DNA of 64,000 bases from Vombatus ursinus (taxonomy: Eukaryota; Chordata; Mammalia; Diprotodontia; Vombatidae): assembly GCF_900497805.2 (NCBI RefSeq), contig NW_020954599.1, forward strand, positions 46,671,241 through 46,735,240, written 5' to 3'. Positions 22,732 to 34,162 of the stretch are shown here, in pieces. Both the position numbers and the translations under genes were made by a program. Under the pieces are notes generated by a model, which was not told the DNA's origin, ran no database searches, and saw only the letters and a list, made by a program, of their open reading frames with translations. The first letter of the stretch is position 1. Each line of letters starts with the position of its first letter.

Positions 22732-23055
22732 ACAATTGTTCTTTAGCACACATTTGTAATCCCTAGTATTGGGGAAGGGGAGTCTGAAACTGGTATACCC
22801 CATGACTCAAGGAGTTCTGAGATGCTGTAGGGCTACAGTCTATCAGGTGTTCACAATAAATCTATCACTAATATAGTAAACCCCTAGAAGTAGAGAACCT
22901 TTGGTTTGCCTGAATTGCAAATTGGAACAATTAGGAAAAACTTAATGGGATAAAATTTCCATATTGATAGAGATTGGAATTCTCAGGAGTAGCTGCTATA
23001 TTTTCAACTCCAGTAAACTACAAAGATACTGTTTCCAAAAAAAAGGAAAAAAAAA
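22732..23055 (+). pseudogene. 7SL RNA (signal recognition particle) retropseudogene
   Basis: The whole 7SL RNA can be followed at reduced identity. Alu-domain start: 'cacatttgtaatccctag' (for GCCTGTAGTCCCAGC). Then 'caaggagttctgagatgctgtag' (for CAGGAGTTCTGGGCTGTAG) and 'ctatcaggtgttcac' (for GATCGGGTGTCCGCAC). S-domain: 'gagaacctttggtttgcctgaattg' (for GACCACCAGGTTGCCTAAG). 3' end: 'tagctgctatattttcaactccag' (for TAGCCACTGCACTCCAG), followed by an A-rich run at 23037-23055. Full length with an A tail indicates an L1-mobilised copy of the RNA, not a working gene. Many substitutions remove the conserved pairing, so it is old. No clear target duplication was found. Confidence 0.8.
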
Positions 23056-23579
23056 TTCCTTAAAGTTGATTGCTTTTATAAACTCTAATTTACAAATGTT
23101 GTTATTTTTACTAGACCGTAGGATATATCTACAATTTTATTAGCAATGCATTAGGTCATTACAGAGCTATGTCTCAAGTTAAAAATAATGATTCTACCTT
23201 CTTCTTGCCCTCTAGGAATTTATAAATGATTTCTTTCATATGCCACGAGTACAGTAGACACTATCATCAAAAAGAGAATTTGCCACCAAGGCAGAATGGG
23301 GTTATTTTATACAAGGCAACAGTAACAGATAATGTGAATGATAATTTCTGCCCTAGTAAACTCAATCATATTTAAAATATTATTTCCCAAATTCTCAAAA
23401 GCCAGATATTCTGTTGCTTACTTTCTTTAAAAAAGTTTTATTGATGTTTTGTTTTTACATTATGAACATCAAGCTATTTGACTTTGTGAGAGGTCCTTTT
23501 TAAGAAAGTAAAAGTTAAGTAAAATGAATGCAGAACCTCATCTGAAAGTGTATGTCACATCTCAAACCTGTAGCACTCC
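23056..23579. other. No gene recognised
   Basis: About 520 bp of AT-rich DNA; nothing recognised. Confidence 0.45.
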
Positions 23580-24240
23580 CCTCCATCTTTATTTTTTTTA
23601 ATTAACAGAAATTTCTTTTTTCCCTTCCATCTTGAATCCTTTGGGAAAAAAAAGTAAAATAAATTTCTTGTAACTAATATGCACAGTCAAGCAAATAAAA
23701 TTCCCTCAATGGCTGTCTACAGAGATATTCCTGTCTCATTTTTGATCCTAAATCCATTGACTCTTTCTAATGGATAACATGTATCATTATCAGTCCTCTG
23801 GAACTGTGGTCATCAAACTGATCATAATTCTTAGAACTTTCAGAGTTATTTGTTTTTATAGTATTGTTGTTATTATGCAAGTTGTTCTTCTGGTTTTGCT
23901 TATTTCATTTTTCATCAGTTTGTCCTCAAAATTTTGTTCACTTTACAATGTTTATATTATAATTTAATTTTTACTTCTGGTTCTATTTACATTGTGCTTC
24001 ATTAGTTCATATAACTCTTTCCATGTCCTTTTGAAATCATCTATTTCCTCATTTCTTACAGAAAATAGTACTTTATTCTATTATATTCCTATACTACAAC
24101 TTATTCAATTATTCCTCAGTTGTGTTGGTTTCCTGTTTTCAGTTTTTTTTTTCCCTTTGTCACCACCAAAAGAGCAGTTATAAATATTTTTGCACGTAAA
24201 GGACTTTTCCTTTTTCTTTGATTTTTTTGAGGTATAGGCC
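23580..24240 (-). mobile_element. L1 3' end, reversed, diverged
   Basis: Complement of an L1 tail plus the end of ORF2. Visible blocks are 'attaacagaaatttctttttt', 'catcattatcagtcctctgga', 'tgttcttctggttttgcttatttca', 'actttattctattatattcc' and 'agagcagttataaatatttttgcac'. The frames at 23770 and 23992 are antisense noise. Confidence 0.75.
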
Positions 24241-24289
24241 TACTTACTTTTGAACATTTTGACTAACGAATGAATACAAAACAAAACAC

Positions 24290-24740
24290 AACATTAAGTG
24301 TTCTATGCCATTTACTAGACTAAGCACTAGAATAAAAGTATGAATGAAAAGACAGTCCCTGTCCTCAAGGGGAGACCACACTCAAAGGGAAGTAGTCATG
24401 AGGGAAAAGAACTTGGGTCTGGAAAATTAGTGGGATAATGAGCTGGGCATAGGAGATTATAAGGATACTTGATGTAGTAATAATAACAGAGTTGATTTGA
24501 TAATGGTTCATGGTTACAAATGGTGGATGGACGGGAAAAGTTTAGTTTCAAGAGGAAGGGAATAACAAGGTTGGCCAAAAAGAAAAAGCATAGGGAGTAC
24601 AAGATTAAGAAATGAAGGAGAGGAGCTCACCAATTAGGACAGTGGTGGCTGATGAGTGGAGGTTTTCCAAGATAATAAGGAGAGGGGAAATAGCAGTAGT
24701 TGTCTACCCTAACATTACTCTTCATGGTATAATATCATGG
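24290..24740 (-). mobile_element. L2 3' part, reversed
   Basis: Reversed L2 ('tttactagactaagcacta', 'acagtccctgtcctcaagg'), followed by a diverged upstream part rich in 'gatggacggg' and 'gaggaaggg' words. Confidence 0.6.
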
Positions 24741-24839
24741 GAAAATGGCTAGTCTTTTTTTGCAAAGATAGTCTAGCCCTAGCTAAATGATTGCTAAGGA
24801 ACATTACATGCACCACAATAGACTCAGTGGAATTTCCTT

Positions 24840-25165
24840 TAAAGACAAGCATTCATTAAGTACCCATTGTTTACCAGGTACTCTGCTAGGTGTTGAGGAT
24901 ATAGAGATATGAAATAGTCCTGCCTTCAAGGAGCTTATATTTTATAGTAAGAGACAACCTGTGCATAGGCAGATAAATGCAAAACATATACAAATAAATA
25001 ATAGGCACTAGTAGAATCAGGAAAGGCTTTGTGGCTTTCTTCTTATTAGAAAGACTGATTACTAATGAAGTAGGACAAATTAAATTACAAAACTAACAAA
25101 GGTGGGACTTGAGCTGAATTTTGAAGGAAAAAAGGGATTTTAAGATGTAGAGGTAAGGAATGAGT
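24840..25165 (-). mobile_element. L2 3' part, reversed
   Basis: Clear reversed L2 tail: 'agcattcattaagtaccc', 'ccaggtactctgctagg', 'cctgccttcaaggagctt', then 'ggtgggacttgagctgaattttgaagg'. Confidence 0.75.
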
Positions 25166-25204
25166 ATGGTATGGTTACTGCAAAGGCACTTATTAAATAT
25201 TAAG

Positions 25205-25400
25205 TATTTTTATGCCACAATGGCACAATACAGTAGAACAAACATGGACTTAGACTCATAAAATGGAGTTTAAATCTCATCTCTGCTACTCATTGTCTGC
25301 TTTACTTTGGCCAAGTCCCTTGGCTTCTCTGGTTAAAATTTTTTCATCTATAAATCAAGGGAGTTATGCTTGAAGGTTATGTTCCTATGATTCTGTCCAG
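25205..25400 (+). mobile_element. MIR3 SINE
   Basis: MIR3 order: 'atggacttagactcat', 'ctactcattg', 'ggccaagtcccttggcttctctgg', then an L3-type end 'aaggttatgttcctatgattctg'. Confidence 0.6.
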
Positions 25401-26054
25401 TCTTGATTACTGTTAGGTGTTTGAAGGGAACACAGAAAGTGCCTCAAACGTGACAGCCTGGCTGAAATCTTATCCAGTTTTTAACCCAAGGAAAGGACGA
25501 CTTTGAGGTAGCAGAGCGATAAATAAGGTCAAATGTACATGGGTACACTGCCCTTCTCCCTCTAGACATGCATATACCCTGAGAGTTTCTTTGGTTTTAC
25601 AAGCCAACCTACTCATTTGGCTTAGATTGGATTCAGAGAGCTTTCATTATCTCTGCATGTAGAGAGGAGTGCCTCTACCAATAAAAATGAAGGAATCTCT
25701 TTGATTGACCCAGAAGCTTAGTCTATAAGTGAATTTCTGTTCATTTGACTGAGGTTCTTATGAAGTCAGAGTCCCATAAGACATCATCTTTCATTTTCCT
25801 AAGTGGAAAAGAATCACTACAACATTTACTGTAGTTGTCTGCCCCTCTAATATATTGGATGTTGTTTATCAGTGTCACGGATCCAATGCTTTAAAGGATT
25901 ATAATTTGAAAAGCTGCAACATATAAAGAAACTAGACCTTCAACAAGATAATCAATTCAAAAAAATGAAAGTGATGAGGTTACTTAAAGCAGCTTTTGAA
26001 CTCAATGTCAGCAACTTAGCCTTAATTGACATAAGACAGTTCAACTGTCATTTA
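25401..26054. other. No gene recognised
   Basis: About 650 bp with nothing recognised. Confidence 0.45.
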
Positions 26055-26465
26055 GTTAGCACCATACTATGTGAAAACTTCTTCCACAGGTAAAAGGTAT
26101 AGTCCAAAGACAAAAAATACCATAGTCCATGCCCTCAAGGAGCTTATATTCTCTTATATTTTACATCTAACTCTTGCTTCAAGCAGTCATACCAATACTC
26201 TTAAAGTGAACTCTAAATTCTTTTGCAGTCCTTAGTGTTTAAGAAATCTTAGTGCTTTCCTGCTGAGATTATCCCCATTTTATCCTGTCTATATCTTGTT
26301 TGTACATAGCTGTTTGTATGTTGACTACTCCATTAGACAGTGAGCTCCTTGAGACCAAGACTAATATGGTTCTTGACTTTTTTTTTTATGAAGATTATGG
26401 AATCTCAGCCGAATGCTTGGCACATAGTAAGTGCTTAATAAAGGCTTGTTGACTTAACTTGACAA
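26055..26465. mobile_element. Two L2 ends: reversed, then forward
   Basis: 26055-26160 is a reversed L2 tail ('ccatgccctcaaggagcttat'). 26165-26465 is a forward L2 3' end with 'gtttgtacatagctgtttgtatg', 'cattagacagtgagctccttgag' and the final 'cttggcacatagtaagtgc'. Confidence 0.75.
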
Positions 26466-27544
26466 AGTGGTGAAGAGAACATACTAGTTGCAGCAACTAA
26501 CTTGTCTAGAATATGTTGATTGAGGTTTGTACCTACAGATCTTAATATGAAGCAAGAAGGGGAAAATGAAAGCAGCAGTCTTTCTTAGGTCTCTAACAAT
26601 TGCCATTGAAAACAAAGCAAAAGAAAACAAAACACTTCCCAGTACTCAGAAAACACAAATAATAAAAATGTCAGCCCCCAAAAGATTGTTGAGCAATTCT
26701 CTAAGACTATAAATAGAAGTATAGTCACAGATCTCCATTTCTAGATCAGGCTCCTCATTGGGAGTTCTTTAAACTAATCAAATCACAGATAGGGAGCAAA
26801 AACCAAAACAAGCCTGTGAGCAGGGCAAAACAAATAACAAATGAGAAATTATGCAAGAGAATTAGTATAAAGACACCATCAGAGAAATGTAGAGGGCATT
26901 CACTCACTCTCTAAAGTAATGAAATCACAAGTCCAACAACCTTGCTCCTCTTAAAAAAAATTGCCTTCTACAACTAATGTTGTTATAGATGTCTTTTTTT
27001 TTTGAGCTTAATGAACTACTGTAATAGCTTATTATAAAAATGCCAACCATTCAGTATTCCTCAAAGATGGAGGATTGAATCCAGTTGCAAAAGATCAAAT
27101 ATGTGTCACTGAACTTACAGGACACATTGTCAATACATATATATCTTTTTGAATGTGTGCTGCATATAGGACCTTGAGCAGTATGGGGACCAACCCTGGA
27201 CTGTGTGAGGCCATTGGGGGTTCCAGTTTAGAGGCTCACAAAATGGGTTCCTACCAAAACTCCCTGGAGGGACAGATGGCAGGGACATACACAAGAATTC
27301 CGGGGAAAACAGAAGGAATTCCAGAAGAAAACAGAAAAATAAACAGAAAAAATTCCTTTTTGTCATCTAATCTCATTAATAGTGAGAATGCCAGGCAGGT
27401 CATTCAGATTGTCTATTAGTGCTCTAGACATCTAATTAAAACAATTTCACATTAAGAGTAACAATGATAGTAATGTTTGTAGAACAATTAAATCAAAGTA
27501 ATTATTAATAAAGAATTAATTTTAGTTAATTCTTAATTTTAGTG
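26466..27544. other. No gene recognised; GC-richer block at 27150-27360
   Basis: About 1.1 kb. The sub-block 27150-27360 is more GC-rich than its surroundings and open on both strands (88 codons + at 27153-27419, 78 codons - at 27130-27366). I recognise no domain in either. It could be a piece of an unrecognised mobile element. Confidence 0.4.
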
Positions 27545-27745
27545 CCTTAACTCTGTTAATTCTTTTCTATTTATCACATATAAAATCACTATGTATATAT
27601 TTGTTTACAGGTTGTCTCCCTCATTTGACTGTAAGGCCTTTGAGGGCAGGAAATGTCTTTTGCCTCTTTTTGAATCCCCAGCAATTAGCAGAAAGCTGGC
27701 ACATATTAGGTACTAAGTAAATGTTGACTGATTGAATTAAAAAAC
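27545..27745 (+). mobile_element. L2 3' end
   Basis: Well-preserved L2 ending: 'actctgttaattcttttctattt', 'aggttgtctccctcatttgac', 'gagggcaggaaatgtctt', then 'ggcacatattaggtactaag'. Confidence 0.8.
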
Positions 27746-27837
27746 AAAACCTCTGCTTCTTGGCAATGTCTACCAACTTTTCCATCAGTATGTAATAGTC
27801 ACTGCAGAATCAGAAGGAGGTAATGCTGGACTAAGGC

Positions 27838-27868
27838 CCCTAACCCTAACCATAACCCTAACCTAAAC
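27838..27868. repeat. Short interstitial telomeric repeat
   Basis: About five units of CCCTAA, two of them variant, in 31 bp. The C-rich strand is on +. It directly touches the truncated 5' side of an L1 fragment. Confidence 0.85.
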
Positions 27869-28240
27869 AAAACCAATGCAGCCAAAATTAGAATAGAAAA
27901 GCAAGAAACTAGGAAAGAATTTTTACAGCAAGTTTCTCTGATAAAGACCTCATTTCTAAAATATATAAGGAACTGAGCCAAATTTATAAAAATAAAAGAC
28001 ATTCCCCAGTTGATAAATGGTTAAAAGATACAAATAGTTTTCAGAAGAAACCAAAGCTATCTATATTAATATGAAAATATTTTTTCTAAACCATTGATTA
28101 GAAAAATGCAAATTATCATATCTCTGAGGTATCATCTCACACCTATTAGATTGGCTAACATGACAGGAAAGGAAAATCACAAATGTACCAAGGGTTGTGG
28201 AAAAGCAGGGACACTAACTCATTGCTGACTAGTTCCACCA
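27867..28240 (+). mobile_element. L1 ORF2 fragment
   Basis: L1 ORF2 C-terminal coding region, + strand: 'aaaaccaatgcagccaaa', 'tttctctgataaagacctc', 'cattccccagttgataaatgg'. Broken frame. The same L1 interval occurs again in the next copy near 28710. Confidence 0.8.
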
Positions 28241-30024
28241 TTTGGTCTAGCAGTTTCAGATTTCAAACTTCACTAAAAAAGCAGTAATGATCAAAACAAC
28301 CTGCTCCTGGCTAAGAACTAGAATGGTAGATCAGTGGAATAGGTTAGGTATGCAATACATAGTGGTAAATGACCATAGAAACCTAGTATTTGATAAACCC
28401 AAAGGTCCAAACTTTTGGGGTAAGAAGTCATCACTTGACAAAAAAATTGCTGGGAAAACCGGAAAACTGTTTGGCAGAAACTAGGCATGTCAGACCAATA
28501 TCTCACACTCTATAACAACATAAGGTCAAAATGAATAAATGATTTAGATACAAAAGGTGATATTATAAGTAATTTAGGAGAGAATGGAGCAATATATCTG
28601 TCAGATCTATGGACAAAGGGAAAAGTTTATGACCAAACAAAAGATAAAGAGGAACGCAAGAAGTAAAACAGATAATTTTAATAGTATAGAGTTAAAAGGA
28701 TTATGCACAAATAAAACCAATGCAGCCAAATTTGGAATAGGGAAACAAGAAAATGGGAAATTACTTTTACAGCAAATTTCTCTGATAAAAGCCTTATTTC
28801 TCAATTATATAGATAATTGATCCAAATTATACAAATAAAAGCCATTCTCCCATTGATAAATCATCAAAGAATATGAACAGTCAGTTTTCAGAAGAAGAAA
28901 TCAAAACTATCAATAATCACATAAAAAAATACTCTAAACCACTATTGATTAAAGAATTGCAAATTAAAGGGGCAGCTAGGTGGCACAGTGGATAGAGCAC
29001 TGGCCCTGGATTCAGAAGGACCTGAGTTCAAATCCATTTTCACATGCAAAACACTTACTAGTGTGACCCTGGGCAAGTCACTTAACCCCATTGCCTAATC
29101 CAAAAAAAAAAAAAAAAAAGAAAGACATGAAAATTAAAACAATTGTGAAATGCCATTACCTATCAGATTGATTAACATGACACAAAATGAAAATATTAAA
29201 TGCTGGAGGGGATATGGAAAAACTGAAACACTAATTCACTGTTGGTGGGGTTGTGAACTAGTCCAACCATTCTGGAGAACAATTTGGAACTATGCCCAAA
29301 AATACTATAAAAGTTCAAATATCATTTGATTCAACAATACCACTACTAGGTTTGTATCACAAAGAAATCAAAGAAAAAGGAAAAGTACCCACATGTACAA
29401 AAATGTTTATAGTAGCCCTTTTCATGGTGACAAAATATTGGAAATTGAGGAGATAACCATCAATTTGGAAATGACTGAACAAGCTGTGGTATGTGAATGT
29501 AATAGAATACTTTTGTACAATAAAAAATCATGACTGGGTAGATTTCAGAAAAATCTGGAAAAACTTGTGCAAACTGATCCAAAGTGAAATGAACAGAACC
29601 AGGAAAACATTGTACACAATATCAGCAACATAGTGTGATGACCAGCTGTGAACGACTCAGATCTTCTCAGCAACACAATGATCCAAGACAAGAACAAAAG
29701 ATCCACAAAGGGAAATGTTATCCACATCTAGGGAAAGAACTGATAGGAGTCTGAATGCAAATTGATGCATATTTTTTCCCTTACTTTATTCTTTTTTTGT
29801 GTTTTTTTTCTTTTGATCTTTTTCTTTTTTTCACAATTGTGATTAATATGAAAATATATTTTACATGATAACACATGTATAAACTATATCAAGTAGCTTA
29901 CCATTTTTGGAAGAGGGGAGGAGAGGGAGTGAGAGAGAAAAATTTGGAATTCAAAATCTTCTAAAAATTAATGCTAAAAATTATCTTGACATGTAATTGG
30001 CAAAAAAACTGTTAAAAATAAAGA
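28241..30024 (+). mobile_element. L1 3' half with tail, split by a SINE
   Basis: Starts inside ORF2 (IIKTTCSWLRTRMVDQWNRL near 28290-28345) and runs to the L1 3' end. After ORF2 come the pyrimidine-rich 'ttcttttgatctttttc' block, 'cacatgtataaac' near 29870, the purine-rich 'gaggggaggagaggg' block and a terminal A-rich run near 30010. It is interrupted by a SINE at 28969-29121. Frames are broken; the 5' half was never copied or is lost. Confidence 0.85.
28969..29121 (+). mobile_element. tRNA-derived marsupial SINE inside an L1
   Basis: Head 'ggggcagctaggtggcacag', body 'gacctgagttcaaatcc', poly(A) end. Flanked by a 17-bp duplication, aagaattgcaaattaaa (28952-28968) and aagacatgaaaattaaa (29122-29138), matching at 14 of 17. 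The L1 continues in register on both sides. Confidence 0.9.
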
Positions 30025-30025
30025 C

Positions 30026-30065
30026 AATGCATCATCATCGTCATTATCATCATCATCATCATCAG
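30026..30065. repeat. (CAT)n microsatellite
   Basis: About 40 bp of CAT/CGT/TAT triplets directly after the L1 poly(A) end. It probably grew from the L1 tail junction. In frame it makes a histidine-rich 62-codon ORF (29997-30185), which is not a gene. Confidence 0.85.
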
Positions 30066-30964
30066 TTGTTTGGACTCATTTTCATTCAGCCCACAGGCAT
30101 TATTCTATTTGACTTGGATAGAGGACACTCAAAGGGGCAAAATCCAATATTTTATCTTCTTGAGCTCCTGCCATTCATTCATTAGCATTCAATTTCTCCA
30201 CATTGGAAGTACTAAGGATTATGAAGAACAGTTTTCATAATGTTAAAGTACTGCAGTTCATTTGAATTTCAGCACACTCTCTTGCCTTCGAGGTGGATGA
30301 ACATGATCATCTCAAAAACAAATAGCTTATTTAATGTGACTGAATGACTATCTGATTACAAATAGGAAGCATCCAATTAAGGTGCCAAAGAATCAAAAAG
30401 TAATTTATCTTACTCTACATTTTCCTTGATATTCATTCACAGAATGGAAATAAAACTTCAACACTTTTCCTCATTTCACAACCATTAAGAACAGAGTTAT
30501 AATGGACAAGTCAAGTTTAATAATAGCTAATTGGAACAATATTGAATACCATTGTGATGGAAACAATATCAAAGTGTTTATGGACTGGAAGAAATGACAC
30601 TAAATTATCACTAGAAAGGCTAAGGGTATCAAATCAAACACTTTTACCTTGAAATAAAAATGCTCATCCTATCTCTATTTTCTTTATGGATTAAAAATAC
30701 ACTATGTAAATTGATGCGGATTGGTCTTTCAATATATTCTTAAATTCTGGTCTTTCCAGTGTCCATGGGATCTGACTTTAAAACTTTAAAAAAATATTTT
30801 GATGAAGTCTTAAATCTTTGCAATTCTTCCTGAGGACAAGTCTATCAGATACATCTATGTATCTTCCAGAACATTTTATACACCTCAGGAACTCAATAAA
30901 TATTTTATAGTTGAGGCAGCTGAGATCCTGAGAGGTCATGCTTTCTCCTAGGTCAAACGGAAAA
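30066..30964. other. No gene recognised
   Basis: About 0.9 kb of AT-rich DNA. A small reversed MIR-like piece ('atagttgaggcagctgag') may lie at 30905-30960. Confidence 0.45.
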
Positions 30965-31285
30965 TCAATGGTTGTTGTTATCCTTCATTCTTGAAGAGGA
31001 CCAAAATGGCATCATTATATTGGACTCAAGGTATGGCGTGTCTGACTGTGGCTAATCAGACCAATATGAGCTCAGAATACTGTACTACAGGTCAGGCACA
31101 AATAGTCCATGTGGAGTGGATTCACCAAATTTGTACATCTCATGTTTCTTTTGCACTACTTTAACTCTGCCTTGCTCATAGAGCACAATACTTTCTTTGA
31201 TGTGGGTACACCATGCTGGGTGGTGCCTTGCCAGTGTCTCCCATGTCATGCAATCAATCAACTGTGGCCTGACTTCTAGACAAGT
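30965..31285 (+). repeat. Marsupial interspersed repeat, class uncertain
   Basis: The opening 'ttgttgttatccttcattc' followed by 'ttgaagaggaccaaaatgg', and the later 'gtctgactgtggctaatcagacc' and 'gcacaaatagtccatgtgg', match a repeat I remember as common in marsupial genomes. I cannot place it firmly in a class (possibly LINE). Non-coding here. Confidence 0.5.
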
Positions 31286-31651
31286 ATTCTTTCCATTACT
31301 CCCTATTAAGCTGACTCTTGAGAATAAGAATGACTGGATTCTTCAGTGTGGATTAGTATTTGGGTTAACAAGAACTAGAAAAGATACTATTTAATAATAA
31401 ATCAATGAACAGATTAATTTTAATCAAGCATATGTTCTATTGAGCTCTACTAGATATGCCCTTTAAAGAATAATTCCCAAAGAACTCTAAAACTGAGAAT
31501 AAGAGGCATGTTAAGTAGCAAGAAGACCATTAAAGGATAATTGTATATAAATTATAGCACTGTAAGTACAAGCTTCTACCTTGAAAAATTTTGAAATGGT
31601 CAAGGAGGTTATTACCTTCATGAAATGTTACAGAGGGGAGGGAGGTTTATC
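31286..31651. other. No gene recognised
   Basis: About 370 bp; nothing recognised. Confidence 0.45.
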
Positions 31652-31850
31652 TTGAGAGGCAGTGTGGTGCAAGGGAATGCATTGAACTTGGAGAATAGGA
31701 CCTGAGTTGAATTCCAGCTCTGTAGCTTACTACATCTGTGAACTTGGGCAAATTTTACCATTCCATGACTCAATTTCCTTATCTTTAAAATTAGAGGATT
31801 GGATTGATTGGCTTTTAATGTCTCTTCAAACTCTAGGTCTATGATTTTAT
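31652..31850 (+). mobile_element. MIR3 SINE
   Basis: MIR3 order from 'aggcagtgtggtgcaagg' through 'gacctgagttgaattcc' and 'aacttgggcaaattttacc' to an L3-type end 'tctaggtctatgattttat'. Confidence 0.7.
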
Positions 31851-32640
31851 AATCTCATGTGCTTTAATAAATTCTTAAAATGGATTGAAGAAAATTTTTA
31901 AAATCACTTTTCAAAAATAAAATGTATGACTATTCCTTGTCATAAGAGAAGCCTGCCATTTGAAAGGGAGTAAATTAGCTGACAGAGATACAGATATATG
32001 AAAAAGTAGTAAAGGAGAAAGAAAAAAACTGAAGAAAACAGAGGAATACCAAGACCTCTAGGTTTTGGGATAGATCTAGGATATTTTTGTTATTGTATGT
32101 AACAGAAGTTCACTGTCGCATAGACAACATATTTTTATTTTTCTTTGAATATTGAAATTTTGTTAATGATAGGTAAGTGTACAATAAAAATATAAAATTT
32201 AAAAGTGAAGTATACACACATATATGTACACAGATTTCAAGTCCTTTACTTCTGTCTTGTAACCCAGAAAGTATTTTCTGATACACACAAAGTTGTTAAT
32301 GATTTCCAGGTTCACTCTCCAGCCCACCAAGTATGATGTTATCTATAGCATAATAAAAATACTTTACATTTGTGATAAAACGTAACAGAATCATCTTTTT
32401 TTAAAAAAATTTTAAGCTTGAGAAAATCACCAAGTTTGGAACCTGGGTTTGAGGATATAGTCATTGTGGCAGTGGCTATTTTTGTTGCTGGGAGATGTGC
32501 TGATTGAAGAAGATTATAAAGCTCAGGCAGTAGTCACTGTTTCATCTAATAATATCAGCTAGGATGATATACCATAAAGGTGCTAAGTTTAGCATTCTAG
32601 GTCAAATCACTGAGATTTTGATAGCCACTTTGATTTAATA
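31851..32640. other. No gene recognised
   Basis: About 0.8 kb; nothing recognised. Confidence 0.45.
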
Positions 32641-32822
32641 TTGCTTGGAACATAAGTATTCAAATATACTCACCACTACTTATTATTCTGGCCCACCTAA
32701 TAATGTTATAGTCATGTAAACTTACAGCGTATAAAGTCAACCATTTTCTATGAAAGTTCACTTTTTTCCCCCAAGTCTAAAAGTGTTTAGGATTATAACA
32801 AAGCCAGGGACCAAACAGGAAA
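32641..32822 (+). repeat. 180-bp direct repeat, copy 1
   Basis: Runs from ttgcttggaacataagta to the A-rich 'aaacaggaaa'. It matches 33980-34162 in the same direction along its whole length, at roughly 80-85% by eye, and the similarity stops sharply at both ends. I do not recognise the family. Confidence 0.8.
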
Positions 32823-33979
32823 ATCCGCAGTCCTTTATCTTGGCACAATGATTAGGTCCTTTGGACTTCAGATGAATTGCTTCTACAAACATTTTTTACC
32901 TCTTGACAAGTGGAATTTGCTTTGTGTAAAATTTCCCTCCCTTCCGTGCTTTACACAGATGATCTGTTTACCACCTGCCATCAAGTCTCCCTTTTTGGAA
33001 ATCAGAAACTGATTCATAAGTGTGGGGGAAACTCCGACTTACCCTACACGTCTGGCAACTCTGTAACAAAACTTTATTAGAGATGTCTGGGGGCATGGAG
33101 AGATCTTCACTTTTCATTCAGGGAATGTAGAGCAGGATGATGGCAAGAATAGATAGTATAGTGGGGAGAGAACAAGAAAGGGAGAATCTGATTTAACCTC
33201 CTAACTAAGACTGATTCATAAACTCCTGAATTTGCAAATAGTAGACACTGCTAATTGTTAATGACAATAGCTTATCTTGTGTCATTGCATATGCATACAA
33301 ATATACCTATACTTACAAAGATTTTCCAGCAGTTTTTTGCATTTTAATCTATTAGGGATGGTAAAGTGAACCATTAAATTATATGATCATTGTAATTACT
33401 GAAATGAAATACAACTTAAAAATTCTGGAAGGGAAAGAGAAATGAAAGTAACAAAATTGTCCACATTAAAGCATTTAAGTTAAAAATTGTGGCCTAATTA
33501 AATGCCAGAAGGTACACTAATGCAATGTTGAGTTTGCAGATTTTAACACACAAAACTGAGGCAATTTGAGCATTAAGGGATCCAGGGCAACATTAACTCA
33601 CTCACACTGCACAAAACGCAGAATAAAAGTAGCATTTAGCCACCAGAATGGTAGTTCATAATGCAAAATATATGCATTTTGGGAACATTAGCTTTTTCAT
33701 GATAGAGATACATTTTGTACTAATTTCAAAGGTGCACTCTTCTCATTGCACTGATGTAACGAGGGCTCCCTTTCCCTTCTTCTCAATTCCTACAGGTTTT
33801 TAAAAAAGTAGTTAAAAGAAATGTCCTAAAACTTGAATTAGTTTTTGCATTGCACCAGTTAGTTAGGCTCCCAGCAGCACCCAATGAAATAATACAATTT
33901 AAAATATGCTGCATGTAGCATAAACCTTCAATATGTACTTTTCAGAAACACAATAACAAGACCCAAAATTCTTCTGAGT
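32823..33979. other. Repeat-poor interval between two direct repeats
   Basis: About 1.16 kb with no transposable element that I recognise and no long frame. The part 33300-33760 has many TAAT/ATTA words and balanced composition. It may hold conserved regulatory DNA, or be the inside of an unknown element bounded by the two direct repeats. Confidence 0.4.
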
Positions 33980-34162
33980 TTGCTTGGAATATTAGTATTC
34001 AAATATACTCACCCATATTTATTATTCTGGCCTACCTACTAATGTTATGGTCCTGAAAACTCAGAGTATAAACTCAACCATTTTCTATTTGAGTTTACAT
34101 TTTTTTTTTGCCAAGTCTAAAAGTCTTTAGGTTTATAACAACACTAGGGATGAAATAGGAAA
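33980..34162 (+). repeat. 180-bp direct repeat, copy 2
   Basis: Partner of 32641-32822. The shared core includes 'agtattcaaatatactcac', 'tattattctggcc' and 'aagtctaaaagt'. The copies start about 1,339 bp apart. Confidence 0.8.

Noticed and set aside
29997-30185. Histidine-rich 62-codon ORF
   Set aside because: Produced by a (CAT)n microsatellite after an L1 poly(A) end.
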